27,229 bases of DNA from Halobacteriales archaeon QH_8_67_36 (GTDB taxonomy: Archaea > Halobacteriota > Halobacteria > Halobacteriales > Haloarculaceae). Position 1 is the stretch's first letter, and each line of letters begins with the position of its first letter. Below are positions 1-7,489 of this stretch, one piece after another. The position numbers and the translations under genes were made by a program. The stretch spans positions 22,404-49,632 of the forward strand of contig PXQZ01000097.1 of the NCBI GenBank assembly GCA_003021755.1. Direction: 5' to 3'. A model generated the notes under the pieces. The model was not told the DNA's origin and made no database searches. It worked only from the letters and a program-made list of their open reading frames with translations.

Positions 1-23
1 TGTCCCCGCTAGAGTCGGCGAGT

Positions 24-443
24 ATGAGCGATACCGGACGCAAGCGGCCGTGGCTCGCCGCCCTCCTCGCGTTCGTCTACCCCGGCCTGGGGCACGTCTA
101 CCTCCGGGAGTGGCTGCGAGCGGTCCTGTGGTTCGGGCTCGTCTTCAGCACGACGGCGCTGCTCCTCGGGGGCTCCGTGATGGCGCCGCTGGACGACGGC
201 ATCACCGTCGATGGACTCGTTACCGTCTCGCAGAACGTCCCGCTGGAAGCGTCGCTGGCGCTGTTCGCCATCACGGTCCTCTCGATGGCCGACGCCTTCT
301 GGATGGCCACGCGGGGAAACACCGAGGCGGAGGTCGTCGAGGGGATGCAGTGCCCCAACTGCGGGAAGGAACTCGAAGGCGACCTCGACTTCTGTCACTG
401 GTGTACGACGCGGCTGGACGGCCCCGTCGAACCCGAGGAGTAG
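24..443 (+). CDS. Membrane protein with C-terminal zinc ribbon
   Basis: A 139-aa protein. The N-terminus is basic (about residues 5-8), followed by a hydrophobic stretch containing PGLGHVYLREW, then a second membrane span at about 33-52 and a third at about 78-95. The C-terminus carries a CPNC...CHWC zinc ribbon, which binds one metal through four Cys. The layout matches haloarchaeal zinc-ribbon membrane proteins (DUF7575-like, from memory); the function is unknown. The ATG lies only 23 bases from the window edge, so the promoter is not fully visible. It converges on aroB' with 19 bases between stops. Likely a small integral membrane protein with a cytosolic ribbon; no enzyme motif is seen. 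Confidence 0.85.
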   Translation: MSDTGRKRPWLAALLAFVYPGLGHVYLREWLRAVLWFGLVFSTTALLLGGSVMAPLDDGITVDGLVTVSQNVPLEASLALFAITVLSMADAFWMATRGNTEAEVVEGMQCPNCGKELEGDLDFCHWCTTRLDGPVEPEE

Positions 444-462
444 CCCACTGCCGACGGCACGG

Positions 463-1635
463 TCACTTCTCGATGATGCTCTCTTCGATGTGCTCGCCGA
501 AGTGCGTCGCCGTGTCCTCGTAGTGAACGAGTATCTCGTCGCCGACCCCGAGGTCGGTGACCGCCGTGCGGCCCTCGGACGTGTGGATCTTGATGGTCTC
601 GGCGTTCTGGAGCAGCGTCTCGATGCGGTCGCCCTCGTCGGTCTCGGCCTGGACCCGGAACATCGGGCGCTTCTCTATTTTCGCGCGGCCGACGATGGCC
701 TCGCGGGTGTGGCCCGCCTCGTCGACTACCTGGACCTCGTCGCCGGACCGGAGCTCCGAGAGGTACTTCGTCCCACCGTCGGGGGTGCGGACGTAGGCGT
801 GGACCGCGCCGGCGTTGACCCGGAACGGTCGGGAGGCGACGTAGGGGGACTCGGCGGTCTCGGCGTGGACGAAAAAGAGCCCACGGGCCATCGAGCCGAC
901 GAGCATCCCCTCGTCGTGGTCCATCAGGGTGCCCGTGTCGATACACACCCGGTCGGCGGAGCCGGTCTGTTCGATGGCCGTGACGGTGGCGTACTCCAGA
1001 TCGACGCTCTCGCGGCCGACCTCGTCGCGTACATCCACTGTCTTGCGAATCTCGTCCACGTCGTCGGTGTCGAGCAGGACGCCGTCGACGCCCAGTTCCA
1101 GCGTCTCGTAGGCGGTGCGGGCGTCCTCGGCCGTCTGGACGCCGGTGATGAGGTCGGTCTCCTCGCCGACCCGGGCGATGAGGTTCTCCAGCGGGATTAT
1201 CTGCCAGTCGTCGCCGATGACGATGGTGTGGTCGGCTTCCGCGGCGACGGCCTCGGCGAAGGCCTCGTAGTCCGCATCGAAGATGCGGACGTAGCCGCCG
1301 TCGGGTGCCGCGCCGTTGCGCCGGAGTGCCGAGAGGTCCGCCGACCCGGAGAAGTCGGTCGGGAGGTCGACGGTGCCGTCGCCCTCGCCGTCCTTGCCGA
1401 CGACGGTCGCGTCGGCGGTGGACCCCGCCTCGTCCGCCTCGGCTTCCATGACGTGGACGTCGCCGCTTGCGAGGGCGGCGACGTTGACCTGCCCGAGTTC
1501 CCGGACCGCCTCGACGTCGCTCTCGTCGACCAGCACCCAGTCCACGCCGGCCTCCAGGCCGGCGGTGATGCGTCGTCTGCGTGTCTCCCAGTCGCCGACC
1601 TCGCTGTCGGCCTTGAGCCAGACGGTTCGTGTCAT
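463..1635 (-). CDS. aroB': 3-dehydroquinate synthase II (archaeal type)
   Basis: A 390-aa protein that starts MTRTVWLKAD and ends EESIIEK. It makes 3-dehydroquinate by NAD-dependent oxidative deamination and cyclisation of 2-amino-3,7-dideoxy-D-threo-hept-6-ulosonate, the archaeal entry to the shikimate pathway. Family signatures include LLDTDDVDEI, DRVCIDTGTLM and the SRPFRVNAGAVHAYV region. The C-terminal half has the beta-rich domain of the family (ELRSGDEVQVVD...VGRAKIEKRPM). The open frame extends 107 codons upstream, but that part is Arg/Ser-rich and lacks family features, so I start at 1635. A TTCAAG element about 25 bases upstream fits a leaderless transcript. Its substrate is made by the product of the next gene upstream, 368 bases away. 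Confidence 0.95.
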   Translation of the reverse strand: MTRTVWLKADSEVGDWETRRRRITAGLEAGVDWVLVDESDVEAVRELGQVNVAALASGDVHVMEAEADEAGSTADATVVGKDGEGDGTVDLPTDFSGSADLSALRRNGAAPDGGYVRIFDADYEAFAEAVAAEADHTIVIGDDWQIIPLENLIARVGEETDLITGVQTAEDARTAYETLELGVDGVLLDTDDVDEIRKTVDVRDEVGRESVDLEYATVTAIEQTGSADRVCIDTGTLMDHDEGMLVGSMARGLFFVHAETAESPYVASRPFRVNAGAVHAYVRTPDGGTKYLSELRSGDEVQVVDEAGHTREAIVGRAKIEKRPMFRVQAETDEGDRIETLLQNAETIKIHTSEGRTAVTDLGVGDEILVHYEDTATHFGEHIEESIIEK

Positions 1636-2003
1636 ACGCCCACGATTGCGACGGTAGGGCTTGAACGTGGCGGAAGCCGAAGTCGGAGTCACGCCGCCGG
1701 TCCGACGGCGACGTCGGGCCGACCCGCCGGTCCCACCCCAGGGTCCAATCCACGCGAGCGAACTGGTGAGGTATGGGGAGGCTACACGGACGGAGACGTA
1801 CGAACGGCTGGCCAGCGACGCCGCCGACACCGCACGACGGCGAGCGACATCGGGGACGTCCTCGCCATGACAATAGCCGGGGCCGTGGAGACGGACGGGG
1901 CGAACGTCGAGTCGACCGAGCAGGCGCTGCCGGTCGGGGGGCGTCGTGGCAGGCACCGGCTCCGTGGCCGGCGGTATCCGGAAGGGATCTACAGGAAACC
2001 GTT
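1636..2003. other. Gene-less stretch between aroB' and aroA'
   Basis: This stretch separates two functionally linked genes. Open frames on both strands are Arg-rich and have no recognisable domain. The part nearest aroA' holds most of the 36-bp repeat described separately. The part next to aroB' contains its probable promoter. I see no RNA gene or inserted element; a decayed gene cannot be excluded. Confidence 0.6.
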
Positions 2004-2006
2004 TCA
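1971..2006 (-). repeat. 36-bp 3' element, copy 1 (includes aroA' stop)
   Basis: On the minus strand this begins with the TGA stop of the ADH synthase gene and runs AACGGTTTCCTGTAGATC, then CCTTCCGGATACCGC. It matches the element at 18503-18538 at 30 of 36 positions, with the stop codon in the same register, although the two upstream genes are unrelated. Within this copy GAAACGGTTTC is a short palindrome. Its role is unknown: a 3'-end or termination signal, a small mobile remnant, or a protein-binding site are all possible. Confidence 0.7.
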
Positions 2007-2807
2007 GGCTTCGACGGCGAGTCCGGCCGCACGCAGCGCCGCCTCGGCCTCACTGTCGTCGTGGACGACGCCGGCGACGGCGCGGGCGATCTTCCCGGGT
2101 TCGTCGTGCTGGAAGACGGACCGACCCATCGAGACGCCGGAGGCCCCGGCGTCCATGGCGCCCCGGACCATCGAGAGGGTTTCCTCGTCGGTGCCTTTCG
2201 ACCCGCCGGCGATGACGACCGGCAGCGACGTGGACTCGACGACGTGCCGGAAGCTCTCGGCGTCGCCGGTGTAGGCGGTCTTGACCAGGTCGGCGCCGAG
2301 TTCCTCGCCCAGACGGACCGCATGGCTGACGGCCTGGGTGTAGTCCTCGGCTTCCGGGTCGATGTCCGGGCCGCGGGCGTAGGCCATCGCCAGCACCGGC
2401 AGGCCGTAGTGTTCGGCCTCGCCGGTGAGTTTCGAGAGCCCCGCTATCTGTTCGCGTTCGTACGTGCTGCCGACGTTGATGTGAAACGAGACGGCGTCGG
2501 CGCCCGCGCGCAGCGCGTCCTCGACGGTCCCGGTCTGTCGCTTGTCGTTCTCGTCCGGGCCGATGCTCGTCGAGCCGTTGAGGTGGGCGATAAAGCCCGC
2601 GCCGTTCAGGTTCGGATGGACGCGGTCGGCGATACCCCGCTGGGTGAGCACCGCGTCGGCGCCCCCGCGCGTGACGGCGTCGATGGTCGATTCGATGTCT
2701 TTCAGCCCCTGTGTGGCCCCGATCGTGAGGCCGTGGTCCATCGGGACGACGACGTAGCGGTCGTCCGTCCCGATGCGGTCGAGTCGAGCGCGTGTCCCTG
2801 CGTTCAT
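2004..2807 (-). CDS. aroA': 2-amino-3,7-dideoxy-D-threo-hept-6-ulosonate synthase
   Basis: A 267-aa class I aldolase-fold enzyme (ADH synthase) making the precursor that 3-dehydroquinate synthase II converts to 3-dehydroquinate. Visible motifs: PMDHGLTIG at 22-30, the AYARG segment near 142-146, and the Schiff-base lysine in DLVKTAYTG (K176). The phosphate-binding end GGSKG and GVSMGRSVFQ lies toward the C-terminus. Length and start agree with the family; the product is often annotated as a fructose-bisphosphate aldolase class I homologue. The ATG is 26 bases past the trpA stop. A CACATAATCG element about 28 bases upstream could give an extra internal leaderless promoter within the trp block. 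Confidence 0.95.
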   Translation of the reverse strand: MNAGTRARLDRIGTDDRYVVVPMDHGLTIGATQGLKDIESTIDAVTRGGADAVLTQRGIADRVHPNLNGAGFIAHLNGSTSIGPDENDKRQTGTVEDALRAGADAVSFHINVGSTYEREQIAGLSKLTGEAEHYGLPVLAMAYARGPDIDPEAEDYTQAVSHAVRLGEELGADLVKTAYTGDAESFRHVVESTSLPVVIAGGSKGTDEETLSMVRGAMDAGASGVSMGRSVFQHDEPGKIARAVAGVVHDDSEAEAALRAAGLAVEA

Positions 2808-2833
2808 GTTATGAGAACCTGTGGCAAGAACGA

Positions 2834-3700
2834 TTATGTGCGTTCCGGTTGCGGTCGAGTCCGTGCGCCCCGCAGTGCCCCCGCCTTGAGCTCTCGGGCC
2901 AGCGCTTCGAGTCGAGCGGCGACCTCGCCGGTCGGGTCGCCGTTCTCGTATCCTTCGGCGACGATGTCCACCAGCGCGGAGCCGACGATGACGCCGTCGG
3001 CGCCGGCACCGACGATTCGCTCGGCGTGGTCGCCGGTCTTGATACCGAAGCCGACGGCCTTGGGCACGTCCCAGTCGGTGATGCGGGCCAGCGACTCTTC
3101 GGTGGCGTCGTCGACGTCGTCGCGGGCGCCCGTGACGCCCAGGCGAGCCTGGACGTAGACGTAGCCCGACACCTGCTCGCGCATCCGTTCGAGTCGTTCC
3201 TCGGTGGTGGTCGGCGCGACGATGAAGACGAGGTCGAGGCCGAACTCGTCACAGGCGTCCCGGAGCGGGCCGGCTTCCTCCGCGGGCAGATCGGGCACGA
3301 CGAAGCCTTCGAGGCCTACCTCGGCCGCTTTCTCGACGAAGGGCCGTGGTCCCTCTTGGCTCGCGGTTTCACCGCTCGCCGTTTCCGAGTCGCTCTCCCC
3401 GTACTGGTAGATGAGGTTGTAGTAGGTCATACAGACCAGCGGCACGTCCACGTCGAGGTCGGCGACGAACCCGAGGAACCGCTCGGGTGTCATCCCGGAT
3501 TCGAGCGAGCGGACGATGGCGTTCTGGATGGTCGTCCCCTCGGCGATCGGTTCCGAGAAGGGCAGTCCCAGTTCGATGGCGTCGGCCCCGCCCTTGGCGA
3601 GTGCCTCGACGTACTCGATGGAGGCCTCGTAGTTCGGGTCGCCCGCCGCCAGATACGGGACGAAGGCGGGTTCGTCGGCGAAGGCGGTTTCGAGCCCCAT
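2834..3700 (-). CDS. trpA: Tryptophan synthase alpha chain
   Basis: A 288-aa TIM-barrel subunit that cleaves indole-3-glycerol phosphate to indole and glyceraldehyde-3-phosphate and passes indole to TrpB. The catalytic Glu is E43 in IELGLPFSEP. The position equal to the second catalytic acid of E. coli (Asp60) is E54 here (PIAEG), and the next residues are TTIQNA rather than PTIQNA. A low-complexity acidic insert (GESDSETASGETASQEG, about 100-116) lies after YQY, and a short Arg-rich tail follows the barrel. The ATG overlaps the trpB stop by one base (TGATG), so translation is probably coupled. Confidence 0.96.
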   Translation of the reverse strand: MGLETAFADEPAFVPYLAAGDPNYEASIEYVEALAKGGADAIELGLPFSEPIAEGTTIQNAIVRSLESGMTPERFLGFVADLDVDVPLVCMTYYNLIYQYGESDSETASGETASQEGPRPFVEKAAEVGLEGFVVPDLPAEEAGPLRDACDEFGLDLVFIVAPTTTEERLERMREQVSGYVYVQARLGVTGARDDVDDATEESLARITDWDVPKAVGFGIKTGDHAERIVGAGADGVIVGSALVDIVAEGYENGDPTGEVAARLEALARELKAGALRGARTRPQPERT

Positions 3701-4959
3701 CAGAGCCCGCCTCCCATCCGCTGGAGGATGGACATGTCGGGCGCGATGTCGAGGTCGCGCTCGGTCGTCTCTTCGATGACGGTTTCGAGGTCCTTGTCGC
3801 CGCGGCCCGACACGTTGACGACGACGGTGTCGCCGAGGTCGTCGTGGTACTTTTCGACGTAGCCGAAGGCATGTGCCGTCTCCAGGGCCGGGATGATGCC
3901 CTCGTCCTGCGAGAGGCGGTGGAAGGCCTCCAGCGCGAGATCGTCGTCGACGTTGACCGGCGTGACCCGGCCCTCGTCGACGAGGTGAGCGAGTTCCGGC
4001 CCGACGCCGGCGTAGTCCAGCCCGGCCGAGACCGAGTGCGATTCCATTATCTGGCCGTCCGAGTCCTGCAGGAGTTTGGTGCGCGCGCCGTGGAGGACGC
4101 CCTCGTCGCCGGTCGAGAGGGTCGCGGAGTTCGGGGCGACCCCCTCCTCCTCGTCGACCTGCAGCGAGGAGCCCCCGGCCTCGACGGCGTGGAGCGCCAC
4201 GTCCTCGTCGGGGACAAATTCCGCAAAGGTGCCCATCGTGTTCGAGCCGCCGCCGGCACAGGCCACCACGTCGGTCGGGAGCCCGCCGGTCTTCTCGATG
4301 GCCTGCTCGCGGGCCTCCTCGGATATCACGGCCTGGAAGTCACGGACCATCTTCGGGAACGGGTGCGGGCCGACCACGCTACCGATGACGTAGTGGGTGT
4401 TCTCGACGGTGGTCGCCCACTCGCGCATCGTCTCCGAGATGGCCTCCTTGAGCGTTCCGCGGCCCACGGTAACGGGGACGACCTCCGAGCCGTTTATTTT
4501 CATCCGGAAGACGTTGGGCCGCTGGCGGGCGATGTCGGTCTCGCCCATGTAGATCTCGCAGGGCATGTCCAGATGGGCGGCGGCCATCGCCGTCGCGGTG
4601 CCGTGCTGGCCGGCACCGGTCTCGGCGATGATGCGCTCCTTGCCCATGTACTTCGCGAGCAGGACCTGGCCCAGCGCGTTGTTGAGCTTGTGTGCGCCGC
4701 CATGCAGCAGGTCCTCACGTTTCAGGTAGACGTCGGTGTCGTAGCGTTCCGAAAGCTGGTCCGCGTACTGCAGCGGGGTCGGTCGGCCGCCGAAGTCGGC
4801 CAGCCGCGACCGGAACTCGTTCATGAAGCCGTCCTCGTTGTCCAGCACGTACCGCTCGTAGGCGTCGGCCAGTTCCTCGATGGCCGGCATCAGCGCCTCG
4901 GGTACGAACTGTCCGCCGTACTCGCCGAACTTGGGGTCGTGTGCGTCCTCCGTGCTCAT
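3700..4959 (-). CDS. trpB: Tryptophan synthase beta chain
   Basis: A 419-aa PLP enzyme joining indole with serine to give tryptophan. Visible are the PLP lysine K91 in HGGAHKLNN, the catalytic Glu E113 in ETGAGQHG, and the phosphate-binding loop CAGGGSN (234-240). It is of normal length and is the TrpB1 type that pairs with TrpA, not the long TrpB2 type. The start overlaps the trpC stop by four bases (ATGA), and its stop overlaps the trpA start, so trpCBA is a tightly coupled operon. Confidence 0.97.
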   Translation of the reverse strand: MSTEDAHDPKFGEYGGQFVPEALMPAIEELADAYERYVLDNEDGFMNEFRSRLADFGGRPTPLQYADQLSERYDTDVYLKREDLLHGGAHKLNNALGQVLLAKYMGKERIIAETGAGQHGTATAMAAAHLDMPCEIYMGETDIARQRPNVFRMKINGSEVVPVTVGRGTLKEAISETMREWATTVENTHYVIGSVVGPHPFPKMVRDFQAVISEEAREQAIEKTGGLPTDVVACAGGGSNTMGTFAEFVPDEDVALHAVEAGGSSLQVDEEEGVAPNSATLSTGDEGVLHGARTKLLQDSDGQIMESHSVSAGLDYAGVGPELAHLVDEGRVTPVNVDDDLALEAFHRLSQDEGIIPALETAHAFGYVEKYHDDLGDTVVVNVSGRGDKDLETVIEETTERDLDIAPDMSILQRMGGGL

Positions 4960-5750
4960 GTCTGTGTCTCCGTCGCCGTCGTCAGCCGCCGGGTGTTCTC
5001 TGTCACGTCCGAGTCGCCGCCGTGGTCCATGATGGCCGAGCCGACCAGCAGGGCGTCGGCTCCGGCCTCGCGCATCCGGCGGACGTCGTCCGGTGAACCT
5101 ATGCCGCTTTCCGCAATGAGCGTGACGGCTTCCGGCGCGGCCGTCGCCGCCTCGGGGAAGGTGTCGAGGTCCACCGCCAGTTTCGCCAGGTCGCGGTTGT
5201 TCACGCCGACGAACGCCGCGCCGGCGTCGACGGCCCGCTCGACCGCCTCGGCGGTGTGGGCCTCGACGAGCACCTGGAACCCTCGGCCGCGGGCCGCCGC
5301 GAGCAGATCCGCCAGGTCGTCGGTGCCGTCCTCGTCCAGAAACCGGACGATGAGGAGAATCACGTCGGCCTCGACGACGTCCAGTTGCGCCTCGTGAAGG
5401 ACGAAGTCCTTCCGGAGGACGGGCACGTCGACGGCCTCGCGGACCGCTTCGAGCGTCCCGGCCGAGCCGCCGAAGTGGTCCGGTTCGGTCAGCACCGACA
5501 GCGCCGCCGCGCCGCCGGCGACCATCGCCTCGGCGAGTTCGACCGGGTCGTCGGTGCGCTCGCCGTCGGCGGTCGGACTCGTCGGCTTGATCTCCGCGAC
5601 GACCGGTACCCGGCCGTCGGCCTCGGCCCGCTGGAACGCTGCGGACAGCGAGCGCGCGTTGACAGCGACGCGATCCCCGCCACCGCCCCGCTTGCGGGCC
5701 GCCGCGAGTATCGACTGTACTTCCGGTGCCATTCGTCCGTTAGATTCCAT
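4956..5750 (-). CDS. trpC: Indole-3-glycerol-phosphate synthase
   Basis: A 264-aa TIM-barrel enzyme that closes the indole ring from CdRP. Motifs: VVAEIKPTSP (K55 at the usual catalytic Lys), VLRKDFVLHEAQ (K114), VGVNNRDL, LIAESGI and ALLVGSAIM. It is the first gene of the trpCBA transcript; trpD, trpE, trpG and trpF are not in this window. A start three codons on the 5' side of the core is supported by TATA-like TTATGT centred about 30 bases upstream, giving a leaderless mRNA. A short palindrome sits between that box and the start. Confidence 0.96.
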   Translation of the reverse strand: MESNGRMAPEVQSILAAARKRGGGGDRVAVNARSLSAAFQRAEADGRVPVVAEIKPTSPTADGERTDDPVELAEAMVAGGAAALSVLTEPDHFGGSAGTLEAVREAVDVPVLRKDFVLHEAQLDVVEADVILLIVRFLDEDGTDDLADLLAAARGRGFQVLVEAHTAEAVERAVDAGAAFVGVNNRDLAKLAVDLDTFPEAATAAPEAVTLIAESGIGSPDDVRRMREAGADALLVGSAIMDHGGDSDVTENTRRLTTATETQT

Positions 5751-5764
5751 TACTGGTCACTAAC

Positions 5765-5784
5765 GTACAGAAGTGTACATAAGT
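5765..5784 (-). promoter_or_regulatory. trpC promoter with candidate operator
   Basis: On the minus strand CACTTATGTACACTT holds a TATA-like element about 30 bases before the trpC ATG. It overlaps the palindrome GTACA-gaag-TGTAC (5765-5778), which lies between the box and the expected transcription start. This is where a repressor would block initiation. No regulator gene is adjacent, so the cognate protein is unknown. Confidence 0.55.
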
Positions 5785-6098
5785 GTTGCCGTCCGCTGGC
5801 AGACACGGGACCGAGCTGTTCGGGGCCGGAGGGCAACGAGTGAGACGAGACGACCGCTGGCTCCCCATTGTGGGCCGCGCTGTTAGTCGGCACACTGCCG
5901 CTGGCTGTGCTAACCGGCCGCCTTTGCCTGTACCGGCCTCGTCTTGACCGTTCGCGTCGGACCGTTCCGCCGCCCGAGGGGAACACACTGTAGCACACAG
6001 ACGGACTGTTGTAGTGCTGTCCAACCCCGGATCGGCGACGGCCGGAACTGACCGCCAGCAGTCCGTATCTTCAAGGGAGTGACGGTCCGAGTGCCGGC
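5785..6098. other. Divergent intergenic region, trpC / MGMT-like gene
   Basis: About 310 bases between divergent genes. Open frames here are Ser/Arg-rich and not convincing as proteins. A TATCTTC element about 30 bases before the ATG at 6099 is the likely promoter of the MGMT-like gene. I find no tRNA or other known RNA in it. Confidence 0.5.
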
Positions 6099-6569
6099 AT
6101 GACAACGCCAACGGGAGACGCCGGCATCTACGCCCGCGAGTCGACGTATCTCGGCCGCTTCGTCCAGTTCGGTGAGGTGGGCGACCGGATCATCTCCGTC
6201 TCGTTCCCGACCCGGCCCGAGTCCGACAGTTCGGGCGACCACTCGCTGCTCGACCGCATCGAGGCGTATCTCGGCGGAGCCGAGGACGACTTCGATGACG
6301 TGACCGTCGGACTGACCGTGCCGACCGACCACCGGAAGGTGCTGGAAGCCGTCGACCGGATTCCCTACGGCGAGGAGGGGTCGGTCGAGCAGGTGGTGAT
6401 GATGACCCAGGGGCTGGGTTCGGACGAACAAGAGGACCAGAAACGGGTTCGCGAGGCGCTCGCGGCCAACCCCGTCCCACTGCTGATTCCTGACCACCGA
6501 GTGCGCGACGGCCCCAGCGGCACCCCGCCGGAGGTCGAACGGAAGCTCCGGTCGGTCGAGGGACTGTAA
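6099..6569 (+). CDS. MGMT/alkyltransferase-like protein without catalytic Cys
   Basis: A 156-aa protein. The C-terminal 60 residues follow the O6-alkylguanine-DNA alkyltransferase fold: IPYGEEGSVEQV stands where the DNA-binding helix-turn-helix begins, then REALAANPVPLLIPDHRV, and the final ERKLRSVEGL. In active MGMT the motif is PCHRV with the alkyl-accepting Cys; here it is PDHRV (D132), so direct methyl transfer is not possible. Alkyltransferase-like (ATL) proteins that lack this Cys bind O6-alkylguanine and hand it to nucleotide excision repair; such a role is inference. Residues 1-60 resemble the N-terminal domain of Ogt-type enzymes. Other haloarchaeal members may share the Asp, as far as I recall. 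Confidence 0.8.
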   Translation: MTTPTGDAGIYARESTYLGRFVQFGEVGDRIISVSFPTRPESDSSGDHSLLDRIEAYLGGAEDDFDDVTVGLTVPTDHRKVLEAVDRIPYGEEGSVEQVVMMTQGLGSDEQEDQKRVREALAANPVPLLIPDHRVRDGPSGTPPEVERKLRSVEGL

Positions 6570-6649
6570 TTCTGCAGCGTATCACGACTGAACGTCTCTA
6601 ATAGAGGGAGATGGACTTCAAACAGCCGGAAAGCCACACCGAGTAACGA

Positions 6650-7489
6650 TTACTTCCCAATACGCCTGACGCCCAGTCCCTCGTGGACGCACAGCTCCAG
6701 CGCGTTGACGAGGTAGTGAGCGACGACGACGGCGAGCAGGCTGTTCGTGAGGACGAACAGCGCCCCCAGTGCGGCGCCGAGCGCACCGGTGACGACGATG
6801 CCGACACGGCCCTGTGCGCCGTGGCCCAGCCCGAACGCCACCGAGGAGACGACAACCATCGCGGGCGCCGGGGCGCCGAGGCCGACGACCGGGACGCCGA
6901 TGGCCGCGGCCCGAAAGAGCAGTTCCTCGACGACGGCGATGACGGGCAGGACCACACCGAGGAGGACGACCCACCCGCCGGCGGAGTCGGGCGCGAGCAG
7001 CTCTCGGAGGGACTCGTCGACGCCGACGCCGAAGCCGTCGGCAACGGCCGCGGCGAACTCGTTGCCGATCCAGAAGCCGACGCCGGCAGCCAGCCCGATA
7101 CCGAGCGCGGGCAGGCCCGTCGAGAGTGTATCGCCCGTGACGCCCAGGGCGGCAAGCGGTATTTCGAAAAAGAACGCTCCGCCCAGCAGGAGGACGCCGA
7201 ACAGCCCCTGTGTGAGCGCGACGTTGGCGAGCAAGGCACCGGTCGAGAGCTCGTCCCGTGCGAGCCGGTCCTCGATATGCCGGCGCTCCCGGGCGGCACG
7301 GGTCGTCTCGAACCGGGGATAGGTGTCGTCGGCCGGGCCGGCGGTCGAGAGCCGCTGCTCGAAGCCGTCGGTCCGTGCGGTCAGCCCGCCGCCGTCGCCG
7401 GAGAGCGAGCGCCGGGAGAGCTTCGAAAGGCCGAGCAAAACGGTCAGCAGAAAGCCCGTGAGGCCGACGAAGGCGGCCCACTGGGGCAT
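6650..7489 (-). CDS. CPBP-family intramembrane metalloprotease
   Basis: A 279-aa polytopic membrane protein. The first span (about 5-21) is followed by a charged cytosolic segment (25-80), then several hydrophobic spans. The CPBP (Rce1/Abi) motifs are present: EELLFR (E188, E189, R193), FGLGHG (H223) and HYLVNALE (H258, N262). These place a metal site within the membrane, as in CAAX-type proteases; archaeal substrates are not known. The ATG directly abuts the TAG stop of lonB with no gap, so the two are probably co-translated. All catalytic residues are intact. Confidence 0.88.
   Translation of the reverse strand: MPQWAAFVGLTGFLLTVLLGLSKLSRRSLSGDGGGLTARTDGFEQRLSTAGPADDTYPRFETTRAARERRHIEDRLARDELSTGALLANVALTQGLFGVLLLGGAFFFEIPLAALGVTGDTLSTGLPALGIGLAAGVGFWIGNEFAAAVADGFGVGVDESLRELLAPDSAGGWVVLLGVVLPVIAVVEELLFRAAAIGVPVVGLGAPAPAMVVVSSVAFGLGHGAQGRVGIVVTGALGAALGALFVLTNSLLAVVVAHYLVNALELCVHEGLGVRRIGK

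Noticed and set aside
1661..1870. A 69-codon plus-strand frame between aroB' and aroA'
   Set aside because: No promoter, no domain, and Arg-rich shadow-like composition. A decayed gene remains possible but cannot be shown.
5740..6111. Minus-strand frames upstream of trpC
   Set aside because: They cross the trpC promoter and are Ser/Arg/Pro-rich with no motif.
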